A DNA stretch of 34,412 nucleotides from Bacillota bacterium (GCA_017522185.1 JAFWZZ010000008.1:1-34412), one strand, 5' to 3'; shown: positions 19,373-29,825, counted from the stretch's first letter. Program-made: numbers and translations. Notes: generated by a model not told the origin, from the sequence alone.

Positions 19373-20302
19373 ATGGCTCTCGTTACAACAAAAGAAATGT
19401 TTGAAAAGGCGATTAAGAGCGACTACGCGATTGGCGCTTTTAACGTAAATAATATGGAAATTATTCAGGGTATCGTGGAAGCTGCACAGATTGAACAGTC
19501 TCCACTGATTCTGCAGGTTTCTGCAGGCGCAAGAAAATATGCGAAGCCTGTTTATCTGAGAAAGCTGGTGGAAGCTGCAATCGAAGATACCGGTATCGAT
19601 GTTGCCCTGCATTTAGACCATGGCGAAGATTTTGAAATCTGTAAGAAGTGCGTGGATGACGGCTTTACATCCGTTATGATCGACGGTTCTAAGCATGATT
19701 TCGAGGAAAATATCAGACTGACCAAGCAGGTTGTAGAATACGCACACGCACACGGCGTTGTGGTAGAAGCAGAACTGGGCAAGCTGGCAGGCGTAGAAGA
19801 CAACATCAAAGTTGACGCAAGATCCGCTACATTCACAGATCCTGAAGAAGCTGCAGAATTCGTTGCAAGAACAGGCGTTGACTCCCTGGCTATCGCTATC
19901 GGTACCAGCCATGGTGCTTACAAGTTCAAGGGCGAACCATACTTAGACTACGAAAGACTGAAGAGAATCCACTCTCTGATTCCGGATACACCGCTGGTAT
20001 TACACGGCGCATCTTCCGTATTGAGAGAATTCGTAGACAGATGCAACCAGTACGGTGGTGACATTCCGGGCGCACAGGGTGTTCCTGAGGACATGATCCA
20101 CGAAGCTGTGAAATACGGCATCTGTAAGGTAAACGTGGATACAGACCTGAGACTGGCGATGACTGCTGAGATCAGAAGAGTTCTGGTTGAAAACCCAGGC
20201 GAATTCGACCCTAGAAAATTCTTAGGGCCTGGCAGAGATGCCATTAGAAACATGGTTCAGCACAAGATCAGAGATATGCTGAACGCATCTAACAGACTGT
20301 AA
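19373..20302 (+). CDS. fba: Class II fructose-1,6-bisphosphate aldolase
   Basis: 309 aa, full length. Zinc ligand His in ALHLDHGEDFE, substrate region MIDGSKHDFEENI, GKLAGVEDN, the loop DARSATFTDPEEAAEF, FAIAIGTSHGAYK-type motif (LAIAIGTSHGAYK) and LVLHGASSV with the second zinc His, then KVNVDTDLRLA. It splits fructose-1,6-bisphosphate to DHAP and GAP in glycolysis and the reverse in gluconeogenesis. Strong promoter, AGGAGG and codon usage suggest high expression. Monocistronic, with a good terminator. Confidence 0.95.
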   Translation: MALVTTKEMFEKAIKSDYAIGAFNVNNMEIIQGIVEAAQIEQSPLILQVSAGARKYAKPVYLRKLVEAAIEDTGIDVALHLDHGEDFEICKKCVDDGFTSVMIDGSKHDFEENIRLTKQVVEYAHAHGVVVEAELGKLAGVEDNIKVDARSATFTDPEEAAEFVARTGVDSLAIAIGTSHGAYKFKGEPYLDYERLKRIHSLIPDTPLVLHGASSVLREFVDRCNQYGGDIPGAQGVPEDMIHEAVKYGICKVNVDTDLRLAMTAEIRRVLVENPGEFDPRKFLGPGRDAIRNMVQHKIRDMLNASNRL

Positions 20303-20319
20303 TCGTAATAAACGAAAGG

Positions 20320-20353
20320 AAAAGACCCCGCGCCACAGGTGCAGGGGTCTTTT
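20320..20353. terminator. Terminator between convergent fba and the Na/Pi cotransporter gene
   Basis: AAAAGACCCC (20320-20329) pairs with GGGGTCTTTT (20344-20353), with further GC pairing inside. Followed by T-rich sequence on the plus strand; possibly used from both sides. Confidence 0.85.
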
Positions 20354-20389
20354 GTTTGATTATTATTTATTTGATGTTCTTTGGAAGTA

Positions 20390-22024
20390 TTATGCAATCA
20401 CGTTATATTCTTCCGCGATGTTCAATGCGTGGTCACCGATTCTTTCGAAGTCAGTAATCATACCGGAGAATAACAGACCAACCTGCAGCGGGTACTGACC
20501 TGCTCTCATTCTTTCCAGCTGGTTCTTTCTCATCACTTCTGTGAAGTCGTCGATGCGCTGTTCTAACTGTGCAGTTTCCTTCAGGATTTCGATACAGTCT
20601 CTTTCCTGGCCGATCTTCAGACCTCTCAGGGATTCCAGAATCATCGCTCTCATCTTCTCAATATCCTCGATTGCCTGTGCAGTCAGGTCTTCGTCCAGCT
20701 CTTCGATATTTCTTGCATATTCCGCAAAGTTCATGGCATGGTCGCCGACTCTCTCGATGTCGCCCAGAATCTTATAATAAGATCCGATCATAGCTGCATC
20801 TTCCTCTTCCATTTCCAGCGCAGCAATCTTTGCGATATACTTGGAAACTTCTTCATTTAAGTAATCGATATAGTCTTCTCTCTTTTCGATGTCTTCGTAA
20901 GTGTCTGCCTTGCCTTTGATGATGCAGTCGAAGGCGTCCACAATGTTTTCTTCAACCAGTTTATACATTCTTGCAACTTCGTTTTCAATGCCCTTCAGGA
21001 TAACGGATAACAGACCAACCTGGTGGAACGCTCTGCCGTCGATTGGATACAGATGCAGTACTTCGTATCCGCTTTCGATTTCTTCTTCCTTGTCTGGCAG
21101 AATCTTTGTTGCGATATTTGCCAGCACGCCTGCAAAGGGCAGCAGGATTAATGTAGTTGTAATGTTAAATACAGTATGTACGTTGGCAATCTGCGCTGCA
21201 ACATTTCCTGGTGTCAGGCTTTCCATAAACACAGCAAACGGTGTCGCCATACAGATAATTGTAAATATAATCGTACCGATAATATTGAACATTAAGTGAA
21301 TAATGGTTGTTCTCTTTGCTTCTGTCTTTGTACCGATAGATGCCAATACTGCTGTGATACAGGTACCGATGTTCTGACCGAACAGTACATATACAGCCTG
21401 TGGCAGGCCGATAACGCCGCTCATCGCCAGTGCCTGCAGGATACCTACAGATGCAGAAGAGGACTGAATGATCGCAGTGAAGCCCGCACCAACCAGGATT
21501 CCGATGACAGGATTGTCAAAGTTAGAAACCAGGCTTACGAATGTCGGGGAATCTCTCAGCGGCTCCATTGCGCTGCTCATCATGTCCATACCGATAAACA
21601 GAACACCTAAACCTGCTATGATGCTTCCGATATGCTGTGCTTTTTCAGATTTAAAGAATACGGTAAGCACAACCCCTGCGAAGGTGATCAGCGGTGCCAG
21701 TGCACTTACATCCAATGCGATTAACTGCCCTGTAATGGTTGTACCGATGTTGGCACCCATGATAACGCCAACCGCCTGGTTCAGGGACATCAGTCCGGCG
21801 GATACGAAACCAACGACCATTACGGTTGTTGCGGAAGAAGACTGGATAACTGCCGTAATACCGGCACCTACCAGCACCCCACGGATTTTGCCGGAAGTCA
21901 GCTTCTCTAAGATGTCCTTCATCTTATTACCCGCTGCAGCTTCCAGACCGCCACTCATCATCTGCATGCCGTATAAAAATAAGGCAAGCCCACCTAATAA
22001 CATTAAAATATCACTTGTTTGCAT
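20390..22024 (-). CDS. Na+/phosphate cotransporter (NptA/YjbB type) with C-terminal PhoU-like domain
   Basis: 544 aa. Two inverted membrane repeats carry the family signature: AVIQSSSATTVMVVGFV and AIIQSSSASVGILQAL, with GANIGTTITGQL and GQNIGTCITAVLA. About nine hydrophobic helices occupy residues 1-310. The C-terminal 220 residues are helical PhoU-like repeats (ILGDIERVGDHAMNFAEYA; MITDFERIGDHALNIAEE), whose E-x-x-x-D motifs bind metal. It takes up or extrudes phosphate. A weak promoter (TTGCAC, 17 bp, TATTTT; 22093-22065) lies upstream. Confidence 0.92.
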   Translation of the reverse strand: MQTSDILMLLGGLALFLYGMQMMSGGLEAAAGNKMKDILEKLTSGKIRGVLVGAGITAVIQSSSATTVMVVGFVSAGLMSLNQAVGVIMGANIGTTITGQLIALDVSALAPLITFAGVVLTVFFKSEKAQHIGSIIAGLGVLFIGMDMMSSAMEPLRDSPTFVSLVSNFDNPVIGILVGAGFTAIIQSSSASVGILQALAMSGVIGLPQAVYVLFGQNIGTCITAVLASIGTKTEAKRTTIIHLMFNIIGTIIFTIICMATPFAVFMESLTPGNVAAQIANVHTVFNITTTLILLPFAGVLANIATKILPDKEEEIESGYEVLHLYPIDGRAFHQVGLLSVILKGIENEVARMYKLVEENIVDAFDCIIKGKADTYEDIEKREDYIDYLNEEVSKYIAKIAALEMEEEDAAMIGSYYKILGDIERVGDHAMNFAEYARNIEELDEDLTAQAIEDIEKMRAMILESLRGLKIGQERDCIEILKETAQLEQRIDDFTEVMRKNQLERMRAGQYPLQVGLLFSGMITDFERIGDHALNIAEEYNVIA

Positions 22025-22142
22025 ATTTGATGCTCCTTTTATTTTTCATTGCTGTTTTGACATAAAAATAAGGCCCTTGTAACACAAGTGCAACTGCATT
22101 GTATCATCAACGGCCTCATTTGCATATTCAACTTTTGGTTTA

Positions 22143-22170
22143 ATCGGGTGCGATTACGTCTAAACCCGAT
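22143..22170 (-). terminator. Weak hairpin after the LuxR-type regulator gene
   Basis: ATCGGGT/ACCCGAT 7-bp stem 2 bp past the stop at 22173; there is no clear T run, so terminator use is uncertain. Confidence 0.35.
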
Positions 22171-22172
22171 AC

Positions 22173-23108
22173 TTATTTTGCCTTTATTTCCTTCTCTTCA
22201 CGGATAATACATACCGCTTCGACTCTGCTCTTTACGTTCATCTTTCGGAAGATATTGTAAATGTGCGCCTTTACCGTACTCTCGGAAATGAACAGATCTT
22301 CTGCAATCTGTGTGTTGGTCTTACCATTATACACTTCCGTCAGAATCTCGATTTCTCTGTTGGTCAGCTCATACTTTTTCTTTACCAGTTCCATGGCATC
22401 TTCCAGGTTCAGGGTCTGCACAGTACCTTCGTCCTCCTTTAAGAAAGATTCCACAAAATCCTTCTTATACAAGATAATCAGGTTCGCCGCGTTAATAATC
22501 AGCCAGAAGAAGATAGTAACATCCATAATGTTCTTTCCAGTGGACAGAAGCAGCCCTGACTCACTCACCAGATAAGTTGCATAGTTGCATGTCACGAAGA
22601 ATGTAATCACGCCTTCGTACACCAGCGTCAGAGGATCCACACCGTCTTTTCTGCCCTGCAGAATCAACGCTGCACTGCCGATAACTAACAGACAAATCAG
22701 CGGAACGTCAATCAGCAGACGAATCCAGCTGTATTCCATAAAGAAAGCCACTGCAATCAGCCACACTGCCAGATACACCAGAATAAATTTCTGGCCCAGC
22801 TTGAGCAGTTTTGACTCTGTCATGTTTCCGGCAAAGCTGACTTCAACCTGCAGCCACAGATATACCAGGATCGCAATCAGGCAATCCCCGAAACTGAGCA
22901 TCAGGTTGCCGCTTGGACGGTTGATAATATTATCAAAATAGTAAATTACAAAGTCAAACAGATTCAATAGTAGCAGCATGGATATAAAATACTGCACCTC
23001 TCTGGATCTGCCCTTTGTTTCGCCTCTGCCTGCAAGCCATTGAATAGTAAAGGCAGACACTCCTACTAAAATAGTAAAAATGTATGAAAATACTATGATG
23101 TGTTGCAT
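22173..23108 (-). CDS. Membrane-integrated LuxR-family transcriptional regulator
   Basis: 311 aa. Residues 1-215 hold about seven hydrophobic helices with short loops (IIVFSYIFTILVGVSAFTI; LLLLNLFDFVIYYFDNII and others). The C-terminal 65 residues are a GerE/LuxR helix-turn-helix: LTNREIEILTEVYNGKTNTQ and DLFISESTVKAHIYNIFRKM. No receiver domain is present, so the signal is probably sensed in or at the membrane and passed directly to the DNA-binding domain. The target is unknown; neighbours include a phosphate transporter and pncB, but both face the same way as separate units. Confidence 0.85.
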   Translation of the reverse strand: MQHIIVFSYIFTILVGVSAFTIQWLAGRGETKGRSREVQYFISMLLLLNLFDFVIYYFDNIINRPSGNLMLSFGDCLIAILVYLWLQVEVSFAGNMTESKLLKLGQKFILVYLAVWLIAVAFFMEYSWIRLLIDVPLICLLVIGSAALILQGRKDGVDPLTLVYEGVITFFVTCNYATYLVSESGLLLSTGKNIMDVTIFFWLIINAANLIILYKKDFVESFLKEDEGTVQTLNLEDAMELVKKKYELTNREIEILTEVYNGKTNTQIAEDLFISESTVKAHIYNIFRKMNVKSRVEAVCIIREEKEIKAK

Positions 23109-23153
23109 TATTCTCTAAATCCTTTCTAAAATCCTATCTTAAATCCTGTACTA

Positions 23154-23183
23154 ATTCTACTACATCCATTCAAAATCGGGCAA
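23154..23183 (-). promoter_or_regulatory. Possible promoter of the LuxR-type gene
   Basis: Minus strand TTGCCC (23183-23178), 18-bp spacer, TAGAAT (23159-23154), about 45 bp before the ATG. Confidence 0.4.
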
Positions 23184-23244
23184 TTAAACTTAAGTCTTAT
23201 TTCGACTAGAACTGCTAATTCTGCAGTTCAGTGTATCTTTTCAT

Positions 23245-23273
23245 CAAAAAAGGAAGAGCCGCAACTCTTCCTT
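23245..23273 (-). terminator. Terminator of pncB
   Basis: AAGGAAGAG/CTCTTCCTT 9-bp perfect stem (23250-23258, 23265-23273) with a 6-nt loop, followed on the minus strand by TTTTTTGA. Confidence 0.9.
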
Positions 23274-23288
23274 CTCAGGATTATTATA

Positions 23289-24725
23289 TTATCGAATCGA
23301 CATATCTTCCAAAAGCTGGCTCTTCATATCCCAAAGCTTCTTGGAAAGGTCAACGTAGTACGTCTGTGGATTTTCGAAACGAAGTGTCTCATCCCACAAA
23401 GTCGCCATCTGCTCTTTGCAGTAATTTCTGACTTCTTCAATGTTTGGACACTCGTATACGCACTGTCCCTTATCAAAGATCTGTACACGGATATTCTTCG
23501 CATAGAAGTTGCTCAGCTTCTTCTTCTTCCAAACAGCATTCGGGTCGAAGATTTCATAACCATCCTCTTCCGGAATGGTTTCCCCGTCCAGCGTCATCAC
23601 ATCGGCCAGAGCCTTATGATTGTCCTTATCGAAGAGACGGTACAGGGTCTTGAACCCAGGGTTCGTGATTTTCTCGATATTTTCGGAAATCTTGATTTTT
23701 GGAATGACAACGCCGTCCTTTTCCAAAGCAATCAGCTTATAAACCCCGCCGAAAACAGGCTGGGACTTTGCTGTAATCAGTCTTTCCCCAACACCAAAAG
23801 AGTCAATCTGTGCGCCTTCTAAGATTACGTCACGGATAATATATTCATCTAAAGAGTTTGAAACTGTAATTTCACATTCCTGCAGCCCCGCATCATCCAG
23901 CATCTTTCTTGCTTTCTTTGTCAGATACGCAACGTCTCCGCTGTCAATACGGATTGCCATCTTCTTTGGCTTTAATTCTTTGAACACCTTGATTGCATTT
24001 GGTACACCGGATTTCAGCACGTTATAAGTATCAACCAGAAGCGTACAGTTATTCGGATATATTTCCGCATACTTCTTGAAGGCTTCGTATTCACTGTCGT
24101 ACATCTGTACCCAGCTATGGGCCATAGTGCCAACAGCAGGAATACCGTATTCTCGATCAGCGATTGCACAGGCTGTTCCTGCACAGCCACCGATGTATGC
24201 AGCTCTTGCACCATACACTGCAGCAGCCGTACCATGTGCTCTGCGGGTACCGAATTCCAGTACAGGTCTTCCATTTGCTGCACGAACAATTCTGCTTGCC
24301 TTAGTTGCAATCAGACTCTGGTGATTGATCAGCAGAAGAATCATCGTTTCAATAAACTGTGCCTGCATTACCGGTCCTCTTACAGTCAGAATCGGCTCAT
24401 GAGGGAAGATTGGCGTACCTTCCGGCACTGCCCAGACATCACAGCTGAATTTAAAGTTGCGCAGATAATCCAAAAACTCTTCACAGAACATATCTTTAGA
24501 GCGCAGATACTCGATATCCTCTTCTGTAAAATGCAGACCCTTCAGGTATTCGATGACTGGTTCGAGCCCAGCCATGATGGCATAGCCACCGCCATCGGGA
24601 ACCTTTCTGTAAAACATGTCGAAATATGCAATTGCTTCATCTACTTGACCTGACTGGAAGTATCCGTTTGCCATGGTTAGTTCATAAAAGTCCGTCAGCA
24701 TTGTCAGGTTCTGATCTTTAATCAT
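23289..24725 (-). CDS. pncB: Nicotinate phosphoribosyltransferase
   Basis: 478 aa from the ATG at 24725, chosen because AAGGAGA lies 8 nt upstream; a longer reading would cross the operator and start site. Motifs: MLTDFYELTMANGYF at the N-terminus, LEFGTRRAHGTAAAVYGARA (PRPP/phosphate site), PAVGTMAHSWVQMY with the His that is autophosphorylated in the family, and IRIDSGDVAYL. It converts nicotinate and PRPP, using ATP, to nicotinate mononucleotide in NAD salvage. Monocistronic, with its own promoter, operator-like palindrome and terminator. Confidence 0.93.
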   Translation of the reverse strand: MIKDQNLTMLTDFYELTMANGYFQSGQVDEAIAYFDMFYRKVPDGGGYAIMAGLEPVIEYLKGLHFTEEDIEYLRSKDMFCEEFLDYLRNFKFSCDVWAVPEGTPIFPHEPILTVRGPVMQAQFIETMILLLINHQSLIATKASRIVRAANGRPVLEFGTRRAHGTAAAVYGARAAYIGGCAGTACAIADREYGIPAVGTMAHSWVQMYDSEYEAFKKYAEIYPNNCTLLVDTYNVLKSGVPNAIKVFKELKPKKMAIRIDSGDVAYLTKKARKMLDDAGLQECEITVSNSLDEYIIRDVILEGAQIDSFGVGERLITAKSQPVFGGVYKLIALEKDGVVIPKIKISENIEKITNPGFKTLYRLFDKDNHKALADVMTLDGETIPEEDGYEIFDPNAVWKKKKLSNFYAKNIRVQIFDKGQCVYECPNIEEVRNYCKEQMATLWDETLRFENPQTYYVDLSKKLWDMKSQLLEDMSIR

Positions 24726-24755
24726 TGGAAATCTCCTTACTATATTTATCAAAAC

Positions 24756-24773
24756 GATATATTACAATATATC
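24756..24773. promoter_or_regulatory. Perfect palindrome at the pncB transcription start (candidate operator)
   Basis: GATATATT-AC-AATATATC: 8-bp arms with 2-bp centre, immediately next to the -10 box (24774-24779), exactly over the expected start site. NAD-salvage genes in Firmicutes are often under dedicated repressors (for example NiaR); this palindrome does not match a box I can recall with certainty. Confidence 0.6.
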
Positions 24774-24802
24774 ATTATACACTACTTCAACATTTTCTTC
24801 AA
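24774..24802 (-). promoter_or_regulatory. Sigma-A promoter of pncB
   Basis: Minus strand TTGAAG (24802-24797), 17-bp spacer, TATAAT (24779-24774). The -35 lies in the last codons of uvrA. Confidence 0.75.
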
Positions 24803-27616
24803 GAAGTGACCCGTGTAAGATTCTGGACATTGGGCAACTTCCTCCGGCGTACCAGTAGCAACAACCGTACCGCCCCGATTACCGCCTTCCGGTCCCAGAT
24901 CGATGACATAGTCTGCACACTTGATCACATCCAGATTGTGTTCGATTACGACCACTGTATTACCCGCATCCACTAGCTTGTTGAGCACCAGCATCAGCTT
25001 ATCCACGTCAGCAAAGTGGAGGCCTGTGGTCGGCTCGTCTAAGATATATAACGTCTTGCCCGTGCTTCTCTTGGAAAGCTCAGTGGCCAGTTTCACACGC
25101 TGAGCCTCACCACCGGAAAGCTGTGTGGAAGGCTGTCCCAGTTTGATATAGTCCAGCCCTACCTGGTTCAGCGTATCCAGGTATCGTTTCAGAGACGGCA
25201 GGTTCTGGAAGAATTCCGCCGCTTCCGCTACGCTCATATCCAACACATCGTAGATGCTCTTACCTTTGTATTTTACCTCCAGGGTCTCGCGGTTGTACCG
25301 CTTGCCCTTGCAGACTTCGCAAGGTACATAGACATCCGGCAGGAAGTGCATTTCAATCTTGATGATACCGTCGCCGCTGCAGGCCTCGCATCGTCCACCC
25401 TTTACATTGAAGCTGAATCGGCCCTTGCCGTAACCTCTGATCTTCGCTTCCGGTGTGGCTGCAAAGAGGTCACGGATATGGGTAAACATCCCTGTATAGG
25501 TCGCAGGGTTGGAACGGGGAGTTCTGCCGATTGGAGACTGGTCGATGTCGATGACCTTATCCACGTGTTCCAGCCCCAGGATTTCATCAAATTTGCCAGC
25601 CTCGTCCTTCGTCTTATTCAGGATGCGGGAAGCTCCTTTGTTGAGGATCTCGTTGATCAGGCTGCTCTTCCCGGATCCGGACACACCGGTCACGCAGACC
25701 AGCTTGCCCAGCGGGATGTCCACATCGATACCCTTCAGGTTGTTTTCCGCGGCACCTTTGATGCTAATATACTTGCCATTACCTTCACGACGGACGCGGG
25801 GCACTTTGATAGCCTTTGCTCCAGACAGATACTGTCCCGTAATGGACTTTGGGCACGCCATAATCTCTTCCACAGTGCCCTGTGCCACCAGCTCGCCGCC
25901 GTAGATGCCTGCGCCAGGACCGATGTCGATGATGTGGTCCGCCGCATACATGGTATCCTCGTCGTGCTCTACGATCAGCAGGGTGTTGCCCAAGTCGGTC
26001 AGCTTGCGCAAAGTCTCCAGCAGTTTCTCATTGTCCCTCTGATGAAGGCCGATACTTGGTTCGTCCAATATATACAGGACACCCATCAAAGAGGATCCGA
26101 TCTGGGTCGCCAAACGGATTCTCTGGGATTCTCCACCGGACAAAGTTCCTGCCGAACGGGACAGTGTCAGGTAGTCCAGGCCCACGTTGATTAAGAACAT
26201 GAGACGTTCTTTGATTTCTTTGATGATCTGACGGCCGATGATCTGTTCCTTCTCCGTCAGTTCCAGGCCTGCGATAAAGTCATAGGCCTCGCGGATAGAC
26301 ATGTCGGACAGCTCGGCCAGGTTCTTGCCGCCTACGGTAACCGCCAGGATTTCCGGCTTCAGACGCTTACCATGACAGTCCGGACATTCCCGGGTCACCA
26401 TGTATTTCTGCATTTTCTCCTTCATGAAGTCGGAGCTGGTTTCACGGTAACGACGTTCCACGTTGTTGATCATACCTTCAAAAGGATGGTCCCTGTGGGA
26501 CACCGTTCCGGTGCTGCGGCTGGTGTAGGTGTATTTCAGATGTCTTTCCCCCGTACCGTAGAGGACCTCCTGCCTGAATTTCTCCGGCAGGTCCTTAAAC
26601 GGCGTGTTGATGTCTACGCCGTGCTCCCTGGCCAGGGCATCGATGACCTGACGATAAAATCCACTGAATTCCATGGAAGCAAAGATGGTGCCCAACGCGC
26701 CCCCTGGAATGCTCAGCTCTTCCTTTACAATCAGCTCCGGTTCGATTTTCTGGGTAAAACCAAGGCCGTTACAGCTTGGACATGCGCCGAATGGATTATT
26801 GAAAGAGAACATTCTCGGTTCCAGTTCCTCGATGCTGATGCCGTGTTCCGGACAGGCCAATTTGGTGGAGAAGGTCTTCTCCTGGCTGAAATCTTTATCC
26901 ATGAACTGTACCACAACCAGACCGTCCCCGTGCTGCATGGCCAGTTCTGCCGCTTCGGAAATACGGCCTTCCTGTCCCTCCCGCACCACGATACGGTCTA
27001 CGACAATTTCGATAGTATGCTTAAAGTTCTTTTCTAACTTAATTTCCTCTTCATTGATAAGACGGATTTCCCCGTCGATTCTCGCCCTGGTGAACCCTTC
27101 TTTTCGGATACGTTCCAGAATCTTCTCATGCTCGCCTTTTCGACCGCGGATTACCGGTGCCAGAATCATCAGTTTCGTGCCTTCCGGATACTCCATGATG
27201 GCATCCACCATCTGGTCCACCGTCTGGCTGGTGATAGGCTTGCCGCAGACTGGACAGTGGGGCTGGCCGATACGGGCATAAAGCAGTCTCAGGTAGTCGT
27301 GAATCTCCGTTACAGTCCCTACCGTAGATCTCGGGTTCTTGCTTGTGGTCTTCTGGTCGATGGAAATAGCCGGTGACAGCCCTTCGATCAGCTCCACGTC
27401 CGGTTTATCCATCTGTCCCAGGAATTGTCTCGCATAGGAGGACAGGCTCTCTACGTAACGGCGCTGTCCCTCTGCATATATGGTATCAAAGGCCAGAGAC
27501 GACTTCCCTGAGCCGGAAAGGCCGGTCAGAACCACCATCTTGTCTCTCGGGATGTTGACGTCGATGGCTTTCAGGTTATTCTCGCTGGCACCTTTGATGA
27601 TAATTTCATTTGCCAT
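24782..27616 (-). CDS. uvrA: Excinuclease ABC subunit A
   Basis: 944 aa, full length. Two ABC ATPase modules: Walker [14 protein letters not shown] and [13 protein letters not shown]; signatures [13 protein letters not shown] and [12 protein letters not shown]; Walker [13 protein letters not shown] and [12 protein letters not shown]. Zinc sites: CPVCGKPI near residue 120, CPEHG...CPSCNG, and CEACSGDG...CEVCKGKR. It finds bulky DNA lesions with UvrB in nucleotide excision repair. AAGGAG precedes the ATG; it follows uvrB by 11 bp in one operon. Confidence 0.98.
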   Translation of the reverse strand: MANEIIIKGASENNLKAIDVNIPRDKMVVLTGLSGSGKSSLAFDTIYAEGQRRYVESLSSYARQFLGQMDKPDVELIEGLSPAISIDQKTTSKNPRSTVGTVTEIHDYLRLLYARIGQPHCPVCGKPITSQTVDQMVDAIMEYPEGTKLMILAPVIRGRKGEHEKILERIRKEGFTRARIDGEIRLINEEEIKLEKNFKHTIEIVVDRIVVREGQEGRISEAAELAMQHGDGLVVVQFMDKDFSQEKTFSTKLACPEHGISIEELEPRMFSFNNPFGACPSCNGLGFTQKIEPELIVKEELSIPGGALGTIFASMEFSGFYRQVIDALAREHGVDINTPFKDLPEKFRQEVLYGTGERHLKYTYTSRSTGTVSHRDHPFEGMINNVERRYRETSSDFMKEKMQKYMVTRECPDCHGKRLKPEILAVTVGGKNLAELSDMSIREAYDFIAGLELTEKEQIIGRQIIKEIKERLMFLINVGLDYLTLSRSAGTLSGGESQRIRLATQIGSSLMGVLYILDEPSIGLHQRDNEKLLETLRKLTDLGNTLLIVEHDEDTMYAADHIIDIGPGAGIYGGELVAQGTVEEIMACPKSITGQYLSGAKAIKVPRVRREGNGKYISIKGAAENNLKGIDVDIPLGKLVCVTGVSGSGKSSLINEILNKGASRILNKTKDEAGKFDEILGLEHVDKVIDIDQSPIGRTPRSNPATYTGMFTHIRDLFAATPEAKIRGYGKGRFSFNVKGGRCEACSGDGIIKIEMHFLPDVYVPCEVCKGKRYNRETLEVKYKGKSIYDVLDMSVAEAAEFFQNLPSLKRYLDTLNQVGLDYIKLGQPSTQLSGGEAQRVKLATELSKRSTGKTLYILDEPTTGLHFADVDKLMLVLNKLVDAGNTVVVIEHNLDVIKCADYVIDLGPEGGNRGGTVVATGTPEEVAQCPESYTGHFLKKMLK

Positions 27617-27627
27617 GTAAATTCTCC

Positions 27628-29598
27628 TTATTTTAATCTCACTTTGTACTCAAAGATCTGGTCACGCAGCTGTGCCGCACGCTCGAACTGCAGGTCTGCG
27701 GCTGCCTGTTTCATTTCTGCTTCCAGTTCCTTGACGTAATCCTTTAGTTCCTTTTGTGTCAGTTCCAACGGCTTCTTGCCCTTGTACTTGGACTCTGCCG
27801 GTTTCGTCGCCTCGATAACGTCGCGGACTGATTTCTGCACGCTCTTCGGCGTAATGCCGTTTTCTTTGTTATAGCGGTCCTGAATACTGCGACGTCGGTC
27901 GGTTTCGTCGATGGCCGCCTTCATGGCCTTGCTGATATAGTCCGCATACATGATAACTCTGCCGCCGACGTTACGGGCCGCACGGCCGATGGTCTGAATT
28001 AAAGAGGTCTCCGTACGGAGGAATCCTTCTTTGTCAGCATCGAGAATGGCAACCAGGGAAACTTCCGGAATGTCCAGTCCTTCTCTCAGCAGGTTGATGC
28101 CTACCAATACGTCGAACTCGCCTAAACGCAGGTCGCGGATAATCTCCAGACGTTCCAGGGTATCCACTTCGGAATGGAGGTATCTGACACGGATTCCTGC
28201 GTTGGTCAGATAAGTGGTCAGGCTTTCCGCCATCTTCTTTGTCAACGTGGTCACAAAGGCTCTTTCGCCCCGCTCTGCCGTCGCTCTCAGTTCCGTAATC
28301 AGATCATCGATCTGCCCTTCCGTCGGTCTCACGTCGATTGGTGGATCCAGAAGGCCTGTCGGTCTGATAATCTGTTCCGCCGTAATGCCGCCAGCCTGCT
28401 CTTTCTCATATTCTGCCGGTGTCGCACTGACATATACCGTCTGGTGGGTCAGTTTCTCAAATTCGGCAAACTGCAACGGTCTGTTGTCCAGAGCCGATGG
28501 CAGTCTGAACCCGAAATCGACCAGCGAGGATTTTCTGGAACGGTCCCCGGCGTACATGGCCCGTAGCTGGGGCAGCATGACATGGGATTCGTCGATAAGC
28601 AGCAGAAAATCGTCTGGGAAGTAGTCGATCAACGTATACGGTCTGGTGCCCGGTGGCAGACCGTTGATATGTCTGGAATAGTTTTCGATGCCTTTGCATG
28701 AACCGATTTCACGCAGCATCTCCATGTCGTAACGGGTACGCTGCTCGATACGCTGGGCCTCCAGCAACTTACCTCTGTCCTGGAAGAACTGGATTCTTTC
28801 CTTCAGTTCCTCGTCGATGGTCACCAGCGCGCGCTCCATGTTGTCCTTGGATGTGACGTAATGGGAAGCCGGGTAGATAGCCACGTGATTACGCAGACCC
28901 AGGATTTCCCCGGTCAAAGGGTTCATCTCTTTGATGGACTCGATTTCGTCGCCGAAGAGTTCCACGCGGACGGCTTTGTCGGATCCCGCCGGGAAGATAT
29001 CGATGATATCGCCGCGGACACGGAAATTGCCACGTTCGAAAGCCATATCGTTTCGCGTATACTGAATGTCTACCAGCTTACGGAGAATTTCGTTTCGCTC
29101 CTTCTCCATGCCCGGTCTCAGGGACAGCATCTGATTCTCATAGTCGAACGGGGAACCCAGGCCGTAGATACAGGATACGGAAGCCACGATGATGACGTCG
29201 CGGCGTTCTGCCAGGGCCGCCGTCGCAGAGTGACGCAGCTTCTCGATCTCGTCGTTAATCTGAGAGTCTTTTTCAATATATGTGTCAGTAGACGGCACGT
29301 AAGCTTCCGGCTGGTAATAGTCATAGTAGGATACAAAATACTCCACTGCATTCTCAGGGAAGAACTCCTTGAATTCCCCGTGAAGCTGTGCAGCCAGGGT
29401 CTTGTTGTGGGAAATGACCAGTGTAGGTTTCTGTACCTGCTCAATAATATTGGCCATGGTAAATGTCTTACCGGAACCGGTTACACCCATGAGGGTCTGG
29501 TGCTGTTTCCCAGCTTTTATGCCGGCTACAAGCTTTTCTACCGCCTGGGGCTGGTCGCCCATCATTTTATATTCTGAATGTAGTTTGAAGTCAGGCAT
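27628..29598 (-). CDS. uvrB: Excinuclease ABC subunit B
   Basis: 656 aa, full length. Walker [16 protein letters not shown] near residue 40, the beta-hairpin [20 protein letters not shown] that separates strands at lesions, DEAD-like LLLIDESHV, helicase motif [15 protein letters not shown] and QTIGRAARN, and the C-terminal UVR domain ([20 protein letters not shown]) that binds UvrC. It is loaded by UvrA at damage. Leader of the uvrB-uvrA operon; GAGAGGAG precedes the ATG. Confidence 0.98.
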   Translation of the reverse strand: MPDFKLHSEYKMMGDQPQAVEKLVAGIKAGKQHQTLMGVTGSGKTFTMANIIEQVQKPTLVISHNKTLAAQLHGEFKEFFPENAVEYFVSYYDYYQPEAYVPSTDTYIEKDSQINDEIEKLRHSATAALAERRDVIIVASVSCIYGLGSPFDYENQMLSLRPGMEKERNEILRKLVDIQYTRNDMAFERGNFRVRGDIIDIFPAGSDKAVRVELFGDEIESIKEMNPLTGEILGLRNHVAIYPASHYVTSKDNMERALVTIDEELKERIQFFQDRGKLLEAQRIEQRTRYDMEMLREIGSCKGIENYSRHINGLPPGTRPYTLIDYFPDDFLLLIDESHVMLPQLRAMYAGDRSRKSSLVDFGFRLPSALDNRPLQFAEFEKLTHQTVYVSATPAEYEKEQAGGITAEQIIRPTGLLDPPIDVRPTEGQIDDLITELRATAERGERAFVTTLTKKMAESLTTYLTNAGIRVRYLHSEVDTLERLEIIRDLRLGEFDVLVGINLLREGLDIPEVSLVAILDADKEGFLRTETSLIQTIGRAARNVGGRVIMYADYISKAMKAAIDETDRRRSIQDRYNKENGITPKSVQKSVRDVIEATKPAESKYKGKKPLELTQKELKDYVKELEAEMKQAAADLQFERAAQLRDQIFEYKVRLK

Positions 29599-29658
29599 GT
29601 CCTGATTCTCCTCTCTGATCGGTTAAAATCTATACTAAAATTCGTGTTTTCTCTCTAT

Positions 29659-29687
29659 ATTATATTCACCACTATGGTTACTATCAA
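29659..29687 (-). promoter_or_regulatory. Proximal sigma-A promoter of uvrBA
   Basis: Minus strand TTGATA (29687-29682), exact 17-bp spacer, TATAAT (29664-29659), 60 bp before the uvrB ATG. The -35 is part of the inverted repeat GGTT-GATAGT-AACC. Confidence 0.75.
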
Positions 29688-29707
29688 CCAGCAGTTTTTA
29701 CCCCATA

Positions 29708-29736
29708 ATTATAGCATAATCGCACTTTTTTCGCAA
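29708..29736 (-). promoter_or_regulatory. Distal sigma-A promoter of uvrBA
   Basis: Minus strand TTGCGA (29736-29731), 17-bp spacer, TATAAT (29713-29708). Its -35 is overlapped by the LexA-like box. Confidence 0.6.
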
Positions 29737-29747
29737 ACAAATGTTCT
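29734..29747 (-). promoter_or_regulatory. LexA (SOS) box-like site upstream of uvrBA
   Basis: Minus strand AGAACATTTGTTTG matches 12 of 14 positions of the Gram-positive SOS box CGAACRNRYGTTYG. It covers the distal -35. uvrBA is a classic SOS operon in Firmicutes, so the site is plausible. Confidence 0.5.
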
Positions 29748-29825
29748 ATTTCGCCTTTTTCGAGATGAATAAATATACGCAAAATCACCGCAAAACGCTA
29801 CAACCATTGAAAATACTGGGCTTTA

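Noticed and set aside
25346-26194. Plus-strand frames inside uvrA and uvrB (for example 282 codons)
   Set aside because: Antisense shadows of well-conserved repair genes.
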